A DNA stretch of 64,000 nucleotides from Daucus carota subsp. sativus (taxonomy: Eukaryota; Streptophyta; Magnoliopsida; Apiales; Apiaceae), in the NCBI RefSeq assembly GCF_001625215.2, contig NC_030383.2:9312779-9376778 (forward strand), in the 5' to 3' direction. Below are positions 35,670 to 48,500 of the stretch, in pieces; within the stretch, counting starts at the first letter, position 1; every line of letters starts with the position of its first letter. The notes under the pieces are model-generated. The model searched no databases, had not been told where the DNA came from, and saw only the letters and a program-made list of their open reading frames with translations. The position numbers and the translations under genes are program-made.

Positions 35670-35878
35670 CTCCCTCTAAATAGTTTACTGCACACATTTT
35701 AAGGTTCCTATAAAATATAGTTTTATAATATTTTTCAATTTTTTTTCTGAATAAAAATTTAAATATTAAATTTTTATTTAAGATAAAAAATAAAAAAAAT
35801 ATTATATAACTATATTTTAAACAAGTCTTAAAAAACGTGTCAAAAAATAACATAAAGAACTGAGAGGAACAAAGAAAG
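35670..35878. mobile_element. Degraded Stowaway-type MITE
   Basis: TA flanks are kept (35668-35669 and 35879-35880). The ends ctccctctaaatag and gaggaacaaagaaag are partly eroded. The interior 'ctgaataaaaatttaaatatt' matches the other family members in this window. Confidence 0.7.
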
Positions 35879-36537
35879 TAATATAAAATGTTAATATGGG
35901 ATAAAAAATTAATATTTTGAAATGTACAACCCATTCAAAAATTTTTAAAATAATAATTTTTATAATATAAAAATAATTCTCAACCACTATTTTCAACTAT
36001 TTTTACAAATTAATTATTTAAATATTAATGCATTTCTCTATTTTCTCAATATTTTTTAATTGAATTCATAACATTCATATAAGTATTTTGTTGTTACTAA
36101 TAATATAGTATTGCCAGTGTTATGAAAAGAAGAAATTGAAATTAATTAATAAAATCATGGAACAAAAATTAATTACATCGAAATAATTAGATATTTAATC
36201 GGTTGGATAAATTATAAAACATATAATATAATGACTTTCAGAATTGAGCATCGAAGTAGTCGAGAACAGTTGTATAGATTCTCGCTCGTTCGCTCCGATT
36301 GAATAGACATCCATAATTACATTCCTCGGCTCTTTCTTTTTAAATTTTATATTATTATTATTATTATTGTTTTTTTCCCCCTATATGTGTTAGCAAGCAT
36401 CACCTGTTTGACATATTGCCTGAGACAAGTTAGCATTACATGAATTGTTTGCAATTTAAACTTCATCTTGCTTGTGAAATATTTACATTCTTCGCTTGAT
36501 AATTACATAAAAATAAACACTAAAATCGAGAGTGAAA
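35879..36537. other. Upstream region and leader of the adrenodoxin reductase gene
   Basis: AT-rich DNA to about 36230. The segment 36240-36330 is more GC-balanced (ttctcgctcgttcgctccg) and may be an untranslated first exon. No clear TATA element could be fixed. Confidence 0.4.
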
Positions 36538-39500
36538 ATGATTCTCAGGAGTTCTTGCACCGCAAAAATGTTTCTGAGAAGATGCTATTCGTCGTTTTCT
36601 TCTCATCCATTGCGCGTCTGCGTCGTTGGAAGCGGACCTGCTGGTTTTTACACTGCCGAAAAGGTACATTGCTTAATACGAATTTATTTTCACTTTTCAT
36701 ACTTGAAATCAGTGTTAACTACTTCGACAGGAAACAAGTATTGATGTGGACTAGCATGTAAAAGTATTGAGGTTTATGTTCACATATGCAAAATTGGAAA
36801 TTTAGGTCGAGTTCTTGTGTTTTGAATGATGAAGTCATGTCTTTGATTTTGACTTTGATGAAGTGTTTGTTTGTTATGTTAAGAACTTAGAAGTTATATT
36901 ATGCATATCATCAAACGTGTATTTCTATTATATTGATATTGATATATACGATATCCCCTTGCGCTGGAATCCTCCTATTATCATATATGTCGAATTCTTG
37001 ATTTCTTGTATTACCACCCACACGCCACACCTGCATTCTTGCTTCGTAGATTTTTGTCTCTAATGCACTTTGATATATCTATATATCTATATATATGTAT
37101 GTGTGTGTGTGCAATATTGAAATTGAGATTTTGTCTGTAGGAACATGTAGGATGATTGCTTATTTAATTTCCCCCCTTTTTTGTCATGTTTTTTCATTTT
37201 AATTTCGAGCAGATGTTGAAAGCTCATCAAAATGCAGAGGTCGATATAGTTGATCGGTTACCAACACCGTTTGGATTAGTTAGGTCTGGTGTAGCACCTG
37301 ATCATCCTGAAACAAAGGTTTGAAGTTTGTAAGTTTTGGCCAGTGCCTTTGAGCTTATATATCATTAGAATTTTTATGAATAATACAATGTAGTATATTG
37401 TATAATGGCACTTCTCGTTTTGAACTTAATTTGTTTTTCAGGTTAATGCAATGCTTTTGGGTTGTAATTTGTGATGTAGAGGGTGTGTGTTATAATTATG
37501 ATATCATTTCAGATAAAAATACAGCAGCATTATATATAAATGCACCAACTTCTATTGAGCAAAAAAAAAAGCCCCAACTTTTGGTTCAGCTATCCAAATG
37601 TCCTTCCAATTAGTTTATCACTAATGAGAATAAGCCTGTTATGCTTTGAGGTATCAGATGGTCATGAATAATATTGTTGCTTTTTTAATTATACATGTCA
37701 TAAAACGGTTAGTGCTTGCAAAAGCTGCATATGAATGATTAGAAAACTTTGTGTGTTTTTCTAGGTGTATGAAACAAAGTTGTTTTTCTTTTAAGTTTAC
37801 ACAATCCACATAGTTGAGGGTATTTTAACAGAGAACTTGAAACAGATTGTTACCAACCAGTTTTCTCGGGTTGCGCACAATGATCGGTTTTCATATATTG
37901 GGAATGTTACTCTTGGATCTTCCATATCTTTGTCTGAGCTCCGTGACTTGTATCATGTGGTAAGACACACACTATATGAACACATTTGTTGAAGGTAGCA
38001 TATTGCTTTATAATATGCTGTATATATACGTTAACAAAAAGTAAAGATGGGATCAAACAGGTTGTCTTGGCTTATGGTGCAGAAAGTGACAGAGCTTTTG
38101 GCATTCCCGGAGAAGTATGCAAATATCAAACTTTAATCTTCTTAAGTTACTGATGCAGAGAACATATGCATGCCATTCTATATTAGTTTTATTCTGTGGT
38201 TTTCTTGACATTTGGGTGATATTCTTCATCTAGGATCTATCTGGGATACACTCTGCCCGAGAATTTGTATGGTGGTACAATGGGCATCCTGATTGCAGCA
38301 ATCTGGCCCCGGATTTAAAAAGCACTGATACAGCTGTCGTTCTTGGTCAGGTATGTATATATACGAGAATATCAACTGATAATGCTGCCTATATGAACCG
38401 ATAATATAGTAGGTTAGTCCTATTAAAATAACAACGAACCACTTGACACCGCTACAAGCATTTACCATCTGCACAATAGACCACAGATGAGCATGATTCT
38501 TCATTTGTGATGTATGTTTCTATTAGATATTTAATGCATAACTATATCTTTTTCCCCGTTATCTTGTGTATGTTCTAATTACCCAGTACCATAAAATCTG
38601 GAGTACCATTTACTTACAAGAAATATATTTAATGTTCAGAATTCCTAGTATGCCATCTTTCGTCTACGTAATATCTTACATCTTCTGTTTTGAACTTAGA
38701 GGTGTCAACACAAGCATTTATCTCTGTGAAAATGTTCAAATTTTGGGTTTTTCTTTGCCTCAAGGGAAATGTGGCTCTTGATGTTGCGAGATTACTTCTG
38801 AGACCAACCACTGAATTGGCAACAACTGACATTGCAAGCAGTGCCTTGGATGCTCTATATGAGAGCTCAATCAGGTTTCTCATCTATAGTTTGATAACTA
38901 AGAATGGTAAGCTATTCTGTTTGATACTTAGAGAACTGCAGGAAAGTGTATTTGGTCGGAAGACGTGGGCCAGTGCAGGCAGCCTGTACAGCAAAAGAGC
39001 TTCGTGAAATTCTTGGTAAATTTGAATCCTGTATTTGGTTACTTATATCATGTATACACTTTATGTAGCATCTGCAATTTTTTTGTGTTTCTACTTGTAG
39101 GTATTAAGGATTTATATATTCACATTCAGAATGTGGACCTTCTAACAACTCCTGCTGATGAGGTATATTCTCTAACAGATCCCGTAGCTCCATCATATCT
39201 TGATAGAAAATTGTGACCTGTTCTAGTTTGTATGTAGAATGTTTGCTTGAACCTAGAAGCTGTGGCATAAATTATTTGTTGCTGTAGCTTTGGCCGATCA
39301 ACTATCTGCCAATATTCTTTTCCCATTATATCTGTTTTTTGTTTTTTCGTTTTTATTTTCTGTTACTACTGTTGTTATATCCTAATGCCTTATTTTTGTT
39401 TGTCATCGCTGAAATTTTAAATTGTGAATTTGTGTTTTACTTGGCAAAGGAAGAGATGAAGAGTAATCGGATTCGAAGGAGAGTTTATGAATTACTCTCC

Positions 39501-42500
39501 AAGGCTGCCTCCTCAGAAACATCTGGTCCTAGTCCAGGTCAACGTGAACTCCACTTTGTTTTTTATCGAAAACCAGATAAATTTGTTGAATCAAATGAGA
39601 AAAGTGGCCATGTAGCTGGTGTTCAGCTTGAAAAAACAGTTCTTAGAGGTATTTTTTTTCCCAAACTATGTGTTCTAATATGTAAGGCACTTTTTGTCTT
39701 CTATACTTTTGCTAGGTAGTTTAGGATATAGCTTTTTGAATTTTTTCTTACTTGCTTCATTTTTTTAAAAAAATAATTTAATCGGTCTGTTTTTTCTTTT
39801 TAATTTTCTTTTGTAATATGAAGGCACCGGAATACAAACCGCAGTAGGTACTGGACAGTTTGAAGAGCTTGGTTGCGGGTAAAGCCCAAACTATTTGTTT
39901 TTTTCCCCGCTAAATTTGTATTGCATTTCTGATCTGAGTGTTCGTGTGGAACTATTAACAGGTGATATATAATTAATCCAAATTATACACAAAACTAACT
40001 TCACACAAGCCAATGCACGTCTCTACCCTTATATACATTTTTACTATATTATCTTTCGGGTATAAATCTTAAGTGGTTTCCAATTCCCTCGTTCAGCTCT
40101 TTTATGAACCTCATGTCTATAATTTGAACAATTTTAAGAGTATTATGACTATAATTTGAAATTTGAATAATCTTAAGAGTATCATGCCCTTTCAGTTCTA
40201 GCAGTAAAAGGTGAAAACCCTTTAAGAGTACTATAATATAATATGTGGAAACAGGAAGCAAATTTTAGTATTCATCTGTATCTAATGTGCAAGTTCTCAC
40301 ACAGCTACGGGGCAGAATTATTACGGGGTTATACTCCCCCACTGGAAACATCCCCGCCCTTTGCGAGAAAAGGACAAATAACTATCAAATCATGTACTCA
40401 AGAAGAAGACTTCGTTATTCTTGACAAACAATACATGTCAGTAGCGTCCTTATGGGGGGTTACATCCCATTCCTCGTGAGGAAATGATAAATAACAAATG
40501 ACAATTAGATCATGTAATTAAGAAGCAGACCTTGTTATTTTTGGAAAATAATATATGTCAGTAGCAAAATCAGTGATTATATTTCTTTGATATAGAACAG
40601 AGTAAAATAGATACACACACGCACAGATTCATGCGAGCTACCTCTCTAGAAAGGTTTAGCATTTGTACTTGAGTGTTATTGCTTAACACTGCAGACAAAC
40701 ACTTCTCAGTTTTTATTCCCAAGCCTGTTGACGGGATTACCTTCAACTTAAAATAATTAATATAGTTGCTTCTGCTGCAAACAATCGCAAGTCCTAGCCA
40801 GGTCATACCATCTTTAGGTTGCACCAGAAGCTTAGCAGTTTTTTCTTATCATCAAGAACCAACACTCCAGAGAAAGTGTCTTCCGAATGTGCAAGTGCAT
40901 CATCTGGACTGCCTCTTTTTCAGACCTAGTGTATTTAAACTCGCCATGGTGCCTCTAATTCTTTGTGGTCCCCAGTAGCTCTATTAATCAGTTAAAACTG
41001 CCTGCCGAGGGCTGGCCACCAGGGAAGTTCAGGAGTTGTGTCAGAGAAGGTACATGTTGGATAGGCCACTTACATGCAATTGGAAACAAACCGTAAAGTA
41101 ACATAACCACATCAACTAGTTGCACAGAGCAACAAATAGCCAAGAACACTCCACATGAATAAGGACACCTCATTTTATGAATTAAAACTATCGATACTAT
41201 TTATAGTATTTGAAATATACATTTTTGATTATTAAGGATAACTAGTCAATGTAGACCAACAGATTTATTTTTGAATGTAGTAGATTAGTATGAGATATAT
41301 AAGTTTTTTTGTTAGGTGTAGGCTCTATATAAAGCCACCTATGGCTAAATGTTTTTGAATATTATATATAACCAAATATAGCTACATTCGACATCCATAT
41401 TGCATCGATATAAGTCTCCATCTTTTTATTAGCTTTTACTTCTAATATAAAAGCACCCAACAATTGGTATATGAGGTCTCTTCTCTAGGGACTTGTGAAA
41501 TACTATGACCTAAAAATCATGTGCTAAAATCTCATTTTATAAGAAGTAAAAGCTGATAAACAAGATGTAGTCTCCATTGATGCAAAATGTAGATTTATAT
41601 TGTTATATATAGGCAAATGATCAAAGAGATCCAAATACTAGAATAGAAATTAGAAGCATCATTGATTAGCGTAGTAATATTAAGTGATCATCATATCCAA
41701 CCCAATAGCCCCACCCAGCTACTGCCACCACCGTCAACACCCCAAACCACCAAACCAACCACCACCCCCACCACCACCAACACCCCAACCCACCAGCCAC
41801 TTCACCCCTCTCCAATCACACCAATGTTGCCTCGCCTCATCCCACCCTCTTTCTTCCCTGCACCGCACTACGATTCCACTTCTCGATCATTCACCAATCT
41901 TGCTTGTTGGCTACCATCCTTAATCCTCCCATCCCAGCCCAGCCGCATCTCCCGCTACTACCTCTCCTCACCCAGTCCATTTCTTTACCTTTCTCATCAC
42001 TTTCTTCCCTTCCTTTCTCCTTCTCCGGCTACCTCTCTTCTACCCCTAGTTGCGGAAAAATTTAGTGATGGCTGCCATTATTAAGAGTGGCAGTGGTGAT
42101 TGAAGATTGATTAATATATATTTATTTATATATATATATAATATGTATGTATGCAGGGACATATCCAGGAATTCAAACCTTTTGGGGCAAGGATTAAAGT
42201 AGGGGAGTTTGTTTTGTTTGTAAAAAGAGATTAAAGCGGGGAGGGCACGAGCAATGTTTGCTGCTTTTGATTTGTTTGCTGTCTGTTATTATTTTGGGTG
42301 TATCTTGCCTTGAAAGAGCTGGGCTGAGCTTTAGAACTTTACCAAAAAGAGGGTTGTAGCATGCAAGGATGGCTACCTCTAAAATACGCTAGATGCTCCA
42401 ACCATAGGGGCAAGGCTCCCACTAGGAAAACAATTTGTATAATACCAAGTAATTAACTCTAGAAAATCTACTTGGGGCAAGTACCCCAATGCCCCCAGTT

Positions 42501-45500
42501 TAAATCCGTCCCTGTATGTATGTATATATGTATGTATGTATGTATTCATTTAATTAAAAATAGTTGAACAATCGCTAAATATAATTGCTGTAGTTAGTTA
42601 ATTCTAGTATATATATATGGTCTTACTAAAATAAAAAATTTCTAAATCGCATCGATATATAGCACAAGCAAATTGATCGTTGGGAGATGATAAAAACACA
42701 GTGAAGTCAGATTTCGAAAAAAGCTCACTAATTGACGGGAAAAATCAAATTAAAAACGGGAGGGATTATGTGGATCATGTGTGAGAGGGTGTATTTTAAT
42801 TGTGTGATGACTTTTAGGGGCCAATAGTTAGATTCATCTTTGAGTCTAGATTAATTTTGTAGTTTGTACTATAATTTGGTTTGTATTTAAGCCATTGCTT
42901 ACACACACACACAGGGTCCTGCTCCACTAGAAACACCTTTAAAAATAAAAACTAGAAACTAAAATAAAAAATTTCTAAATCACATCGAAATATAGCATAT
43001 ATGGTATGCCAATTGATCGTTGCCAGATGAAGAAACTAATTTAAAAAAAGCTCACCGATTGATGGGAAAAATAAATTAGAAACGGATAGGATTATGTGGG
43101 GTCAAGTGTGGGAGGGTGTATTTTAAATTTTTAATTGTGTGTGGTGACATCCAGGGACCATTAGATTAGATTCATCTATGGCTTAAATTTGTTTTAAGTT
43201 TCTATTTTGATTTTTGTTTCCATTTGTTCATTTGCGCGCGCGCGCACACACACACATATATGTATGTATGTATATATGTGTGTGTGTATGTATGTATGGT
43301 CTTATGCCACAAGAGACCTCCTTAAAATAAAAACTAGAAACCTAAATAAAAATATTTCTAAATCGCGTCGAAAATTGATTGTTGGGAGATGGAGAAAAAT
43401 ACTGTGAAGTCAGATTTCAAAAAGTTTCATCGATTGAAGAGAAAAATCAAATTAGAAACAGAGGAGATTATGTAAGATCATGTATGGGAGGATGGGGGGA
43501 TGTATGTTAGTTGTGTGTGGTGACCTTGTAATAGACTAGATAACTTTTACTCACTTGTTACTGAAAATCAACACTGCAAGTCTGCAACGTACTTAGCAGC
43601 ACTTAAACAGAAATACAAACCCAGACTTTCGAGTAGCTGGAACTCCAAATCCTCAGAGAGGTTTACTCAACACATAATCCATAACCCTAATTCTCCCTGC
43701 TATTCCCCCTTATCGCTGCCCTTTCTTGCTGCATTTACCTTTCTGCCCTTGTGTCTTTCGGGCCTTCTCCCGTGCGCTTTGGGCCTCTTCTAGTAAACGT
43801 TATTAATGGTTTGGGCTTCTGTGTGGGCCTCTCTGGATCCATTGCATTACCCCCCGCCCAAAGACGCACCTTGTCCTCAAGGTGAAAATCTGGAAACTGT
43901 TCTGTGATCACATCTGCGTCCTCCCAGGTTGCTTCAAACTCAGGCATATTGCACCACTTCAGTAAGACCTCTGTCGTGACTGACTGTTCGTGTGAACGAG
44001 AACGCACATCCAGCACTGCCTCGGGTATAGTAATCAATTCCAGATCTGGGGAAACTTGATTAGGCAGAGTAGGGGAGGATGGAATCGGACCAATCGCCCG
44101 TCTCAACTGTGAGACATGAAACACAGGGTGGATGTGACTCTGGACCGGTAATTCTAACTTGTAGGCCACCGCACCAACTCTTGCAACAATAGTAAATGGC
44201 CCATAGTATCGAGCTGCTAACTTTTCAAAATGGCGTTTTGCCAAAGATTTTTGACGATATGGTTGCAGCTTAAGGTAACTGAGTCACCCACCTGAAAAAC
44301 TTCTTCCCGCCTATGCTCATCAGCTGCATTCCGCATGATTTGTTGAGCCCTCAATAAATTAACTCGCAGTTCATCTAATACGGCATCACGTAACTGCAGT
44401 TCTTCTTCCAAGTTCCCCACTGGGGTCTGGCCAGTACCCACACGTAAGAGATGGGGAGGAGTTCGCCCATACAGGGCCTGAAAGGGTGATACCTTGAGAG
44501 ATGAATGTGGGGACGTATTGTAAGAGAATTCAGCCCAAGGGATCCATTTAGCCCATGTCCTTGGCTGTGAAGATGCGAAGCAGCGTAAGTAAGTTTCCAG
44601 ACACTTATTAACCACCTCGGATTGTCCATCCGTTTGTGGGTGATACGCTGTACTCCGAGTCAGTGTGGTGCCCTGGAGACGGAACAATTCACGCCAAAAT
44701 CCGCTGAGAAATATTCGATCTCTGTCTGATACTATCGAGGTTGGAAACCCGTGCAAACGGATCACCTCTTTGACAAACAGATCGGCCACTGTCACTGCTG
44801 AAAAAGGATGCTTCAGCAACAAAAAATGTGCATACTTTGTGAGCCTGTCAACCACCACTAGCACCGTGTCATAACCTCGAGATGGAGGTAAGCCCTCAAT
44901 GAAATCCATGGAAATCTGATCCCAGACCTGTGATGGAATCGGCAAGGGTTGCAACAGCCCGGCCGGACTTCTGTTGGAATCCTTATTCTGTTGGCAAATC
45001 GGACACTGGCGTACATATTCAGACACGTCCTTCCGCATCCCAACCCAAAACCAGTCAGTTGCTAAACGTAAAGACGTTTTTACTTCACCTGAATGCCCGC
45101 CAACCGGAGAATCGTGGTGTTCTCGGAGCAACTGGGCAATAAATCCTGACTTCTGTGGTACCACTACCCGCTTTTTATACAACAATCTGCCTTGCACTAC
45201 TTCAAAATCCAAGTGCTCACGAATTCCCCCTACTAAGTCTGCCTTCAACTTGCTCAAAAAACTATCTCGATTCACCTCCTGATCTAGCTTCTGCCAGTCC
45301 AACACACATGTGGAAAGTAACATGTTCAAGATGATTTCCCCTGTATTCTTTCTGGACAGTGCATCCGCAACCTTATTTGCGGGGCCTGGTTTATAGTGCA
45401 CATCAAAATCAAAACCCATAAGTTTACTGATCCATTTCTGGTAGTTTGCCCCCACTTCCCTTTGCTGCATAATAAAACGGAGACTTTGCTGGTCCGTATG

Positions 45501-48500
45501 AATGATAAAATGGCGCCCCATCAAGTAATGTTTCCATCTCTGTACAGCTAAACAGATTGCAATTAATTCTTTTTCATACACACACTTGGATCGTGCCTGG
45601 ACTCCCAAGATTTTGCTAAAAAATGCAACCGGCTTCCCTTGTTGTAACAACACAGCACCTATGCCATATCCCGAAGCATCCGTTTCCAATGTAAAAGGTA
45701 CGGTGAAGTCAGGCATCGACAACACCGGAGCGGAACTCATGGCTTGTTTCAGCAGATTAAATGCAGTTGTGGCATCCTGAGACCATCCAAATTGGTCCTT
45801 TTTTAACTGCTCAGTCAATGGATGCGCAATTTGTGCATAATGAGCCACAAATTTTCTGTAGTATCCGGTGAGTCCCAAGAACCCACGCAACTCCCGAAGA
45901 TTTTGCGGGACTGGCCAATCCAGCATCGCTTGGATCTTACTGCGGTCTGCAGCTACCCCTCCGGCAGATATAACATGTCCCAAGTAAGCAATTTCAGCCC
46001 TTCCAAACTCACACTTTTTCAAATTTGCTACCAGTTGCTGTTCAATCAGTGTGTCTAGGACTGATGCCACGTGCCCCCGGTGCTCCTCCTCATTCCGACT
46101 GTATATCAAAATGTCATCAAAAAAAACTAATACAAACTTGCGGAGGAAAGGCTGGAAAACCACATTCATGAGGGACTGAAATGTAGAGGGCCCATTCATT
46201 AATCCGAAGGGCATAACCAGAAACTCATAATGCCCTTCGTGTGTTCGGAATGCAGTCTTATGCACATCCTCTGCCCGCATTCGAATCTGATGGTAGCCTG
46301 CTTTGAGATCCAATTTGCTGAATAGTTTCGCCCCATGTAACTCATCAAGCAGCTCTTCGATTACTGGAATAGGGTACTTGTCCGGCACGGTTTCTTTATT
46401 TAAAGCTCGGTAATCCACACAAAACCTCCACGAGCCGTCTTTCTTTTTCACCAACAAAACCGGGCTGGAGAAAGGACTAACAGATGGTTGAATAATTTTC
46501 GCTGCTAACATTTCTCGAACCAACTTCTCAATCTCATCTTTTTGTGAATGTGGGTACCGGTACGGGCGTACACTAACCGGGTTACTGCCTTGTTTCAACA
46601 CAATAGCATGGTCATGGCTGCGTTGGGGAGGTAATCCTTCCACTTCCTGGAAAGCTTGGCCTCGGCTATTCACCACTTCTGCCAAGAATGGTGGCACTGC
46701 TTTGCTTGGGTGGACTTCTGTACCCTTCTGATCAGCCTCTAATTTCGTTAATTCCACCAGAATTCCTCCTCCTGTTTTTCTAACTGTTCGCAACATTGCT
46801 TTAAGAGATATTCGGGAGCAGTCTAAGGTGGCATCTCCCTGTATTGTTACTGATCGCTGCCCCACCTTGAATTTCATTAGCTGAGACTTCCAATTTGTAG
46901 TTACAGCCCCCAACTTTTCTAACCATTGAACCCCCAATATGACATCTGAATTCCCTAATTCAAATGGCAAGAAATCTTCCACGACATCCACACTTTCCAA
47001 CTGCAACAAAATGCCACGACACTCACCCGTACCCCGTACTTCTTCCCCATTCCCCAGTGCTACGCCGAATCCCTTGGTTTCATCTACGGGCAGCCCCAAT
47101 TTCTGTATTGTTGCTCGAGACAAGAAATTGTGGGTTGCCCCGGGATCGATCATCACAATCACCTCCTGTCCTACAATTTTTCCTTTCACTTTCATAGTCT
47201 TAGGAGATGTCAAACCCACCACAAAATTCAACGATACAGCTGAGTTGATCAGACTCGGCTCATCCTCCCCCGGTCCTGGTTCTTCAATCAGTGGTTCTTC
47301 CTCGTCCTCCTGTGTTAACAATACATTCAACTCCCGCTTCTTACACCGATGTCCGGCCATCCATTTATCATCACACCTAAAGCAAAGACCCCGTTCCCGC
47401 TTGTACTGCAACTCTTTATCAGACAACCGTCGCACTTCCCCAACTGGTTTGGCGGTTGGTAACCCACCCTTATTAGGTGTCACACCCGAGTTCACAGAGT
47501 TTGACTGGGAACCAATACTGGGGGAAGAAGACCCCGATCCAGAAGTAGAACCCCATGAGGCAGATTTAGACCCATTAAACCCCCCCAATTACTAGTTGGA
47601 GGGTTAGCAGTTGAAAATGAAAACTGACTATATGAATTGGAACGATGGGTACGAGCCAGGGACTTACCTTCGTCCGCCTGTAGCCCTCGAATTCTATTCT
47701 TCTCCTCTATTTTGAGTGCAAGGTCCATGGCCTGTTCCAGATTATAAAGCCCCATTACCCGAACCTCTGCCCTGATTTCTTCCTTTAACCCATTCACAAA
47801 GTGCCCCAACAAGATGTTCTCTGGTATGTTCTCGAGAGGTGCAGCCATTTCAATAAAAGTGCGGCGAAACTCTGCAACTGTGCCGGTTTGTTTGACAGCC
47901 AACCACTGTTCACATAAGGACCCCGAATGCAGTGGACGGAATTGTTGAAGGATCAAACGGCGCAGTTCACTCCAGTGACGAATCGGCCGTCTACTATTTT
48001 CCCACTGGTACCATAACAACGCATCGCCATCAAAACCCACCACCGCTGCTTCCAGTTTCTCTGCGTCACCGAGGCGATAAAAAGCAAAATATCGCTCTGC
48101 GCGAAGGATCCACCCATCTGGGTTGCTACCATCAAAAACTGGAAGGTCCAGTTTCCTGTATTTCCAATTACTCCCTGGATTAGTGCCACCCCCCAATCCC
48201 GGTGATCCTCCGGTATCTCATCATCTTTGTTTCGGTTGGAGCTACCAGCAAAACCCACTCCAGACCCACCGAAACTACCTCCAACAGCTCCCCGGCGCAG
48301 TGCTGCGACAGTAGCTCGCATTTCCGCTTGAAACTCATCCTGTTTCTTTGTGACGTCCGAAATGAGGGTCTCATTGTTTTCGCGGGCCCGATCTATACGG
48401 ATCTGCAGCTTTTGAGTGACCTGGTCCAAACTGGATGTGATTTGAGAGACTAGGGTTTTTTGCAAATCGGCGGCAACTAGATTCACAGCACCCGTAATGT

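Larger units (their letters stand above)
39879..43526. other. Left part of the 11.6-kb intron 10 of MFDR
   Basis: It holds an imperfect direct duplication of about 75 bp (40372-40448 and 40495-40567, both ending 'atgtcagtagc'), an unassigned gene-like stretch near 40570-41170, a CCACC-rich unit (41612-42100) and three related repeat units (42619-43526). None of it is needed for the reductase reading frame. Confidence 0.6.

Noticed and set aside
36241..36330. Candidate tRNA or small RNA gene in the GC-balanced patch before MFDR
   Set aside because: No cloverleaf or box A/B pair could be found. It is more likely leader sequence.
41662..42084. 140-codon plus-strand open frame rich in Pro/Thr/Ser
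   Set aside because: It is the translation of the CCACC-rich core of a TIR-type element. It is low-complexity, has no domain, and lies inside the MFDR intron.
46939..47595. 218-codon plus-strand open frame opposite the retrotransposon pol
   Set aside because: It is an antisense shadow of the gag-pol frame, with no domain of its own.
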